From the NCBI GenBank assembly GCA_002811645.1, contig PDIP01000094.1, positions 27,590 to 83,307 of the forward strand: 55,718 nt of DNA, given 5' to 3'. A program made the position numbers and the translations under genes. The stretch's first letter is position 1. Each line of letters opens with the position of its first letter. Below, in pieces: positions 49,350 through 55,718 of the stretch. This stretch comes from Corallochytrium limacisporum (taxonomy: Eukaryota > Opisthokonta). A model generated the notes under the pieces. It was not told the DNA's origin. It saw only the letters and a program-made list of their open reading frames with translations, and did not search any database.

Positions 49350-49745
49350 CATCAATGTATCAAAACGACGACTACGGAACACCAACTCTCCAGCTTTCAA
49401 TGGCTCCGGCCGCTGATTCTGCACAGCGGAGATACCGTGGTCTGCGGAAGACTCGGCTGGGCCTTTAGGCCGCGGACAAATTGGCTTTTTCTTGCGGGCA
49501 GCAGCAACCGGGCCCAAGGCCAAGACCCACACAAACCCCGTACACACTCCATGGATCACAAACGCGATTGAATGCTTTGCGCCCGATTTGCGGTGCAAGG
49601 TGAGCCAGAGTGAGACGGGGGGGTCCCTTCTGGGCGAGGGGTTAGGGTCCTGTTTTGCCCGTTACCCGCCGCTTTCGGACGACCGGTGCGCCCCCCCCCC
49701 CCTGAGAGACAATACCAAAACACACCCACAAAGAATCTCCAGTCT

Positions 49746-49762
49746 CCCTCCCCCCGGGAGGG
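49746..49762. repeat. perfect 7-bp G/C inverted repeat
   Basis: CCCTCCC, loop CCC, GGGAGGG, extended on the right by a G run. Confidence 0.6.
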
Positions 49763-50467
49763 GGGGGCCTTCACCTCCCCGTTCCGTACGGGTCCCCCCT
49801 CTGTCCGGCCCAGGGTCGGCAGTCGAAGAAGCTGGCCAGGAAAAATTCAAAAGTCCGAGTCGGAAAAGACACCGACCGGCCGGCCCGCCGCAGACCCGAG
49901 TAATTTTCTTGATCCCGGGACGGCCCGGTTTGGTTGGAGCGGGTGCGAAGGGGGACCTCAAAAAAACCAATGCCATTTTCTTCCCGCATTTTTTTGGTAT
50001 TTTTCCTATTCTTGTCTTCGTTGGGCTTGGGTCTTCGCTCCCTCCCCCCCCGGGGCGCGTCTCTCTCTCTCTCTCTATCCAAACTCCAAGCTCACGCACA
50101 GTGCCTTATCTACGCTTCCCGCGGTGGGTCCCCCTCCACGGCGCCAGGAAAGGAAAGGGAGGAGGAGGAGGAGGAGAGGAGGGGGGGGGGGAGCCCCTGC
50201 TCGTCCCCGCAGCCCGGGTCGGACGTTGTGAAGGCCCCCTGCCGGAGAGAAAGGGAGAGGGGTCCATCTCTGCCAAGTATCAGATGCTCCGGATAATAAA
50301 ATGGTGCGCTTGCCTGACTGCTAGAAGATTGAGGAGATGGGATGCGACGCACGGCCCACCCCTCAGGGTGGGATAAACAACACGTCCGTATGTAAATCGC
50401 CGGAAGGTTTGCTTTGCGCACAGTACAGTATGCAACTTCCTGCTGAGAGAGTGGTCATCTTTATATG

Positions 50468-50479
50468 TATGTTCACTAT
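50468..50479 (-). repeat. recurrent motif, TAG-TGAAC-ATAC copy
   Basis: It lies about 100 nt beyond the kinase stop codon and on the kinase strand. Confidence 0.45.
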
Positions 50480-50573
50480 ATTATCGTGCCTGCTGTGTTG
50501 GTGTTGTAATTTACGAACAGAGTCTTGAGCGCTTTGGTTGAGGTACACGTCTGAGACAGTGCTTCTATGGCTT

Positions 50574-53500
50574 TCACGTTTCGAGGTACTCTTCAATCTT
50601 GGACGGAGGGGTGTCTGGTTTAGAATCCGACAGTGGCAGGCCACCATTGCGACTGCTGCGGTTGCTGCGACTTCCATGGCGCAGACTGTCGCTGTTGCTG
50701 TTGGAACTACTGCTGTCAGCGTCGGACCGGCCAGGCGAGTCACGCACCGAGTGATGCGCCGTTGACAACGACATGGCGACGTCGGAATACGCCTCATCCT
50801 CCATTGAGGAATGTCCAGGATGGGCGTAGGTGGGCACCAGGGAGCTCGTACCCATGTCAAAGTATCCTACATCGTTGCGGTCGGCGCTGATAGTCGAAGC
50901 GTCGCTAACGAGGTCACTCGCGGGACGCTTGCCCTGGATCGGGACAAACGTACTGGCTGCCGACGAACGGCCATTGACGTGCTCGTCAAAGAGCTCGTTA
51001 ATGTTCTGTACCAGGTCAACAAAGTTCGGACGCATGTCCGGGTCCTCCACGAAACATGCATCAACAATGCGATGGTACTCGTCTGCAGCGATGCTGTTCC
51101 TGGACAACTGCGGGCGGTGCTCCTGGCGGATGAAATTGAGCAGGTGGTGCGGAGAGACTCCCGGCCAAGGCTGTTCACCTTCGCTAAAGATCTCAAAGGT
51201 GGTGATGGCAAAGGCCCAGACATCACTCTTGGAGGTAAAGCGAGCGTCGGCTAATGACTCCGGGGCCATCCATTGCACAGGTAGTTCACGTTGGCCCTGT
51301 AGAGAGTAGTAGTCGCGCTCGTAGACATCCCGCGCCAGACCGAAATCTGTCACCTTGACGGTGAACGGATCGGCCATGAGCACATTGCGAGCAGCCAAGT
51401 CACGGTGGACAAACCGTAGGCGCTCGAGGTGTGCCATACCCTTGGCAATCTGCCAGGCGTAGCGCAGATAGTCGTCCGGCTGGAAGTGACCACGGTTCTC
51501 GCGTAGGTAGTCCCGGAGGTTACCCAGGGGCAGAAACTCCATGATCATCATGAAAGGCTCAGAGCGCATGTGCACGCCAATCAGTCTGACAATGTAGGGT
51601 GACTTCATGGTTGCCATTGCGGCTGCTTCTTCCAAAAATTTCTTACGCAAGGCAAGCACATTGCCACCTGCCATGCCGACGTCGGGCCTCAGTGTCTTGG
51701 CTGCCACGGCCTTGCCGTCCAGGGTAGCCTGATAGACCACACCGAAGTGACCAGAACCAAGCTGCTTACCGTACGTGATTTTTGTCTGATCAATCTCCAG
51801 GGTCTTGAGGATGGACAGATCGGTCATCTGCTGCTGCGATGGGTGCGCAGTGATACTGGACGAGCTTATGGAGCTAAACAAACCAAGAGCGCTGCCATAC
51901 ATGACCTCACTAAGGGGGTCCTGGCCCGCTGACTCACCGTCAGAACTATTGGTGGTCACCTTTGCCACGGTGAAACTGTCCAAATCAGTGTTCTCCGAGT
52001 CTCGATTCTTGGCCGCTCTGTGGCGACGGTACAGCACAAAACCAGCCACCAGAGCCACAAGTGCTGCACTGCCCACGACCACTCCGATAATGAGTGATTC
52101 CTGATTCGTCTTGGTTGTCGTCGTCTCCGGGACACCACCTTCGTCAACAACAAATGAACTACCAAGGAAACCCTGGGGTCCATTGCTGTTCGGCAAAGTG
52201 GCATCCAGCAACAACAGCGAACGGAAGGCCGCATTGGCGGGATCATCCAAGACCTGCTTAAAAAAGTTAATTATTTCAACGGCAGTCTTGTTCTCGCCAT
52301 CAATGATGTCGAAGTATACATCTTCCGTCTCAATCACTCGCGTCTCCCCCCTTTGATCTGGAGTCGGATTGCGGAGGCGGACACGCACTTGAGACTTCGT
52401 GCGGGACAGCAATGTCAGCATACTTAACTCGGCATCCAGGCTCTCAACAATTTCGGTCTGCAGATCATTGTTACCAATTGGGCGGGTGAACTTCTCAAAT
52501 CTCATGTAGAGGAGAGAGCAGCCAGGCAAGTCTACATTCTGATTGCACGGCGTGAAAATCTTCTTCTGCTCGTCGGTACACTGGCCAGAGGTCAGGTTTG
52601 CAATGCGTTCAGTGAAACCTTCCGTACACGTGCGGTTGCAGGCAGTCTCCGGACCAAAGTCCAGAAGAAGACAGTCGCTGCCTTGGCATTGGACCTCAAT
52701 ATCACCATCAATGTCCATTTGTCGCAGATCGTTTGTGACGCAGAATTGGTCTTTCGGGTTCTGTAATGCGTTCGACAGCACCTGAACGGAATCTGAGGCC
52801 GTGTTACCACCGGCATCTACAATGTCAAAGTATGCCTCGAAGACTGAAGGGCTTCCAGATCGGGTGTCAGTAGGGAGGCGGGTGAGCTGAGCCTTACTGA
52901 TGTGAAGATCGTTTTCCAGCCATTCCAGAGTCTTCGTCACCTGGCTCTCACCCTCCTTGTCAGTATTGTCATAGTAGAAGGTAAGTTCACGACAACCTGC
53001 CAGATTTACACCTACGTTACAGCGTTGCACTTTTTCCAATTGGGCCTGGGTACAGTTGCCTGTATGTTCAGTGGCCTTCGAAACAGCAAGACCTTCAGTG
53101 CAAGTGCGACTGCATTCACCGAAACCAGTCCATTCGGAAACGACACACTCTTCGGAACAGGAGCCCATATTGCAGGTGCTCCTCTGAGTCTGGTCCTTAC
53201 ATGAAGCATCTCCACTCTCCACTTCACGAGTTCGGGTGTGCGTGCCAGGTCCGCAGGGCTCACTGCACGTCGAGAACTCGGACCATTCGCCATAAACGCA
53301 GTTGCATTCATCCACACTACTATTGCATGGAATACGTTCCACTAAATGTGGACAGCCGGTGGAAACCGGAAAGCCCGTCACTTCGCGGGTGCGCTCCCGG
53401 TAGCCGCCACACGGATCGGTACAGGTACTGTAGCTGCTCCAGTCACCCACCTCGCAAGTTGTGGTGTCCGGGGTCACTAGAATGAATGAGAAGCCATTGT

Positions 53501-55061
53501 CATAGTCCTGGGGATTACCGAGTTGGTCGACCACAGTATCAGTCCCAGCAGCATCGCATCGGCCGACCTGCATCGCAGGATCGAATCCATTGCGCCAGCT
53601 GTCGCCGCTCTCAACGTCCCATTCCATGCAGTACATACTCTTGTTACCTTGGGTGCCGAGATGGGCGCGGTTGCGTATGTCCTGGCCCGTCGGGAACGGG
53701 AAGGTGCTCATAATGTCAATTTCATTAGAACACTCCTGCAAGAAAAGGGAGCCATCGGCACTCTTACCGGACAGACAGCGAGCGGTGCCTTCCAGGAGTT
53801 CAGCTTTCATGTCCATCGCCCTCCAGCGCTGGTTGCGCCACTGGAACATCAAAGGACCAGTACCGGGCAAACCGGCCTCATTTACATTGCAGTGGTCCGG
53901 AGCAAGCCGGTCAATACCCCCGTACGACTGAACACAACGACTGGGATCGCTGGTCGGAAAGATATTGAAGGTCGTATCGGGGGCAAAAGAATCCCACAGA
54001 CTAAAGGCGTCAGCCTCAAATGGATCGGTGTGCAAGGGTACCAGTTGCCAATTCTGGTTGCGCACCAGGCTTGGATCGCAAGTACGCAGGGAGACGGGCC
54101 GGAGACTAAGCTGGCCATTCGGGACCTCCGGGTTATTTGGCTCCAGACCATGTGTGCCATCCCAATGCAAACAGAGGCCATCACCGTTGCCCGAGGGATT
54201 CTCCTTCAGAAGCACGTAAGGACCAGAAGCATGTTCAGTGACCCAGCGCTGAGTATCGCTGTTATTCGAACAGGGTGTCATTACGGCTCCTTGGTGAGTT
54301 GTCGGTGGCGTGGTGGGGTCTGCCACCCGCTTATCCACGCAACTACTGCGACCGTCAATTGTCCCTCCGACGTGCTGAAGTACACCTGCGGTGGGATTGT
54401 TGAACTGCAACACTAGGGGAATGATATTGCTGTCTGGCTTTGTGCATGAAGTTACAGCTAATCGCACATAGTTTGAATCTCTGACCCATCCCACACATTC
54501 ATTTGAGCCCGCCCGCGGTCTCAGGGTAAAGTTAACTTCCTGATTTGTGTTGTTGTAACAGTGGGTCTGGAAGCACTCCTGCATGTCCTCCAAAGCTTCA
54601 CAGTTGGTACCTAGTTTCTCCACTGTCCGTGTCCTGAACTGTTGCCCTGCTCCACAAGAATTCGAACAATCCGAAAATGTGCTCCATTCTCCCACCTGGC
54701 ATTCCCGCTCCGCGTTGGTGCAGTTAATGGTATATGTTGAAACATCCGAAAGGAGCAACTGTGTTGATGCCGTGGGTTTGTCCGCCAGCAATGAGCATAC
54801 TGTATTCCTCGACACAGTATGATCATAACCCCACATAAATGCTTGGCATTCTGCATTTAGACCACAATACCTAGCACATATATCCACAGAAGCTCCGTAG
54901 TATGCGTCTATAGGCGCCTGGTTAGTCCACGTATTGATCTGCGGAGCTTCATAGTCTGATAAAGCAATGCCACATGCATATTCTTCTGCCTGAGCATGTG
55001 CTACCCCGCCCGTGGCCACCAGCATTGCCACGACAGCTACTAAATTGCTGTTCATGTGCAT
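50574..55061 (-). CDS. receptor tyrosine kinase with PAN, TSP1 and ricin-type lectin ectodomain
   Basis: 1495 residues from the first ATG; the frame is open upstream only through non-ATG codons. Order: signal peptide (1-25); PAN/apple-like cysteine domain (about 29-114); TSP1 (121-168); ricin-like beta-trefoil region with three QxW motifs (about 176-535); two TSP1 repeats (536-636); two copies of an unnamed module (639-780 and 792-950); transmembrane helix (about 990-1012, IIGVVVGSAALVALVAGFVL); tyrosine kinase (about 1095-1360); tyrosine-bearing tail. Kinase residues are all present: glycine loop GSGHFG, K1122, HRDLAARN with D1221, DFG with D1239, PVQWMAPESL. The activation loop has the YxxxYY pattern (Y1247, Y1251, Y1252) of insulin-receptor-type kinases. 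Several N-glycosylation sequons lie outside. It should sense an extracellular protein or sugar ligand; the ligand is unknown. An alternative ATG lies two codons downstream. Confidence 0.95.
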   Translation of the reverse strand: MHMNSNLVAVVAMLVATGGVAHAQAEEYACGIALSDYEAPQINTWTNQAPIDAYYGASVDICARYCGLNAECQAFMWGYDHTVSRNTVCSLLADKPTASTQLLLSDVSTYTINCTNAERECQVGEWSTFSDCSNSCGAGQQFRTRTVEKLGTNCEALEDMQECFQTHCYNNTNQEVNFTLRPRAGSNECVGWVRDSNYVRLAVTSCTKPDSNIIPLVLQFNNPTAGVLQHVGGTIDGRSSCVDKRVADPTTPPTTHQGAVMTPCSNNSDTQRWVTEHASGPYVLLKENPSGNGDGLCLHWDGTHGLEPNNPEVPNGQLSLRPVSLRTCDPSLVRNQNWQLVPLHTDPFEADAFSLWDSFAPDTTFNIFPTSDPSRCVQSYGGIDRLAPDHCNVNEAGLPGTGPLMFQWRNQRWRAMDMKAELLEGTARCLSGKSADGSLFLQECSNEIDIMSTFPFPTGQDIRNRAHLGTQGNKSMYCMEWDVESGDSWRNGFDPAMQVGRCDAAGTDTVVDQLGNPQDYDNGFSFILVTPDTTTCEVGDWSSYSTCTDPCGGYRERTREVTGFPVSTGCPHLVERIPCNSSVDECNCVYGEWSEFSTCSEPCGPGTHTRTREVESGDASCKDQTQRSTCNMGSCSEECVVSEWTGFGECSRTCTEGLAVSKATEHTGNCTQAQLEKVQRCNVGVNLAGCRELTFYYDNTDKEGESQVTKTLEWLENDLHISKAQLTRLPTDTRSGSPSVFEAYFDIVDAGGNTASDSVQVLSNALQNPKDQFCVTNDLRQMDIDGDIEVQCQGSDCLLLDFGPETACNRTCTEGFTERIANLTSGQCTDEQKKIFTPCNQNVDLPGCSLLYMRFEKFTRPIGNNDLQTEIVESLDAELSMLTLLSRTKSQVRVRLRNPTPDQRGETRVIETEDVYFDIIDGENKTAVEIINFFKQVLDDPANAAFRSLLLLDATLPNSNGPQGFLGSSFVVDEGGVPETTTTKTNQESLIIGVVVGSAALVALVAGFVLYRRHRAAKNRDSENTDLDSFTVAKVTTNSSDGESAGQDPLSEVMYGSALGLFSSISSSSITAHPSQQQMTDLSILKTLEIDQTKITYGKQLGSGHFGVVYQATLDGKAVAAKTLRPDVGMAGGNVLALRKKFLEEAAAMATMKSPYIVRLIGVHMRSEPFMMIMEFLPLGNLRDYLRENRGHFQPDDYLRYAWQIAKGMAHLERLRFVHRDLAARNVLMADPFTVKVTDFGLARDVYERDYYSLQGQRELPVQWMAPESLADARFTSKSDVWAFAITTFEIFSEGEQPWPGVSPHHLLNFIRQEHRPQLSRNSIAADEYHRIVDACFVEDPDMRPNFVDLVQNINELFDEHVNGRSSAASTFVPIQGKRPASDLVSDASTISADRNDVGYFDMGTSSLVPTYAHPGHSSMEDEAYSDVAMSLSTAHHSVRDSPGRSDADSSSSNSNSDSLRHGSRSNRSSRNGGLPLSDSKPDTPPSKIEEYLET

Positions 55062-55718
55062 GCTGAATATATTAAAATATATAGGCACTCAATCGCCTCT
55101 GCGTGTGCAATAAATGTTTCGCTTTCAAAATAGATTTCCAAACCGACAATGTACACCAATAGCTTACGAAGGTTTCATTTTTGTGACTATAACTCTGCAG
55201 GTCCTGTCTATGCAAGTTTCTTCTGCTCTTCGTCTTCGGTGTTTTTTACCCTGTATATTATATGTAGTAGTCTATGATCAATACCATTACGGTAGTTTGT
55301 GATTGCAAGTACCTCAACGAATGAATCGAATCAAAGATAACTATGATTCCATACCACGATCATCATTTGCTACTTCAAAATAAAAATAAACATTGCTGGC
55401 AAAAACGAATTGTGCAGAAAGCGAAACATGTTGATTGGAGTTTCGAAAAACAAACGGGTGCCCATTGCACAGACCGTTGACACCACAAAGGTCAAGCAGC
55501 AATGCTAAGGCTCCAGAGGCACACCGGCGAAAAGAGAAAAAGGGGAGACCCCATCTCCAGTGTCGATTTTTTTCCCTCTCCTTTACCCTACTATTTTCCT
55601 ATGGGAGTGGCCCAGGTCTTGGACCAACCATTGCCTACTTTGGACAATGCTTGATTTTTTTGAAACAATCAAGCCCCGGGGGGGGGGGGGGAGGCGAGCA
55701 GGGGGAAAAGGGGGAAAA
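55062..55718. other. upstream region of the receptor kinase gene
   Basis: AT-rich just before the gene (ATATATTTTAATATA-like on the kinase strand), then mixed sequence. A G run of about 14 (55678-55691) follows CCCC near the window edge. I see no gene. Confidence 0.55.

Larger units (their letters stand above)
49173..50573. other. spacer between MAO and receptor kinase genes
   Basis: This should hold the MAO promoter and the kinase 3' end. 49610-50260 is rich in C and G runs, with the hairpin at 49746-49762 and a (TC)n at 50059-50077. A folded element lies at 49301-49349. A recurrent motif is at 50468-50479. The open frames across the low-complexity block are unrecognisable. Confidence 0.55.

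Noticed and set aside
53523-54416. 297-codon frame antisense to the receptor kinase ectodomain
   Set aside because: The sense strand codes conserved TSP1 and lectin motifs; the antisense product has no recognisable features.

Overview
This window looks like nuclear DNA of a unicellular holozoan, a protist relative of animals. It carries a CSL (RBP-Jk/Suppressor of Hairless) transcription factor, a transmembrane receptor tyrosine kinase with thrombospondin and ricin-type lectin modules, a tail-anchored monoamine oxidase of the animal type, a GANP-like Sac3 protein with an FG/RGG tail, Yippee, secernin, a HERC-type ubiquitin ligase and a mitochondrial glycine dehydrogenase. That mixture fits an ichthyosporean, corallochytrean or filasterean better than a fungus or an animal. 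I cannot name the species. Introns are nearly absent: of fifteen recognisable genes, fourteen read without an intron (one of them across a frameshift), and only the kelch gene shows a convincing intron.

Layout. 1-7453 has no gene I can recognise; it holds purine/pyrimidine tracts, G/C-run hairpins, a 9-bp minisatellite running into (GT)n, and a cluster of a recurring near-palindromic motif. Then: CSL (+, 7454-9910); HERC-like E3 (-, 10774-14409); kelch protein with one intron (+, 15935-17101) convergent with Yippee (-, 17228-17587); an assembly gap (18495-18671); a DENN-domain protein broken by a frameshift (-, 18827-22749); glycine decarboxylase P protein (-, 23697-26681); Sac3/GANP (+, 28903-34014); sedoheptulose-bisphosphatase-like enzyme (+, 34364-35317); gamma-glutamylcyclotransferase-like protein (-, 35535-36206); ribonucleotide reductase small subunit (-, 36856-37917); Tctex-type dynein light chain (+, 41671-42006); ACAD10/11-type kinase-acyl-CoA dehydrogenase fusion (+, 42591-45146); secernin (+, 45530-47278) convergent with monoamine oxidase (-, 47394-49172); receptor tyrosine kinase (-, 50574-55061).

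The genes do not form an operon or an obvious functional cluster. They are housekeeping and signalling genes on both strands, with spacers from about 0.1 to 4 kb. The most interesting content is in the proteins: an insulin-receptor-like activation loop and a duplicated unnamed extracellular module in the tyrosine kinase, acidic-aromatic activation-like motifs in the CSL N-terminus, and a repeated SLxxRLGxR motif in the Sac3 protein. In the spacers, the dispersed motif TAS-TNAAY-RTA occurs ten times, always outside coding sequence, seven of them in the gene-free first 7 kb.
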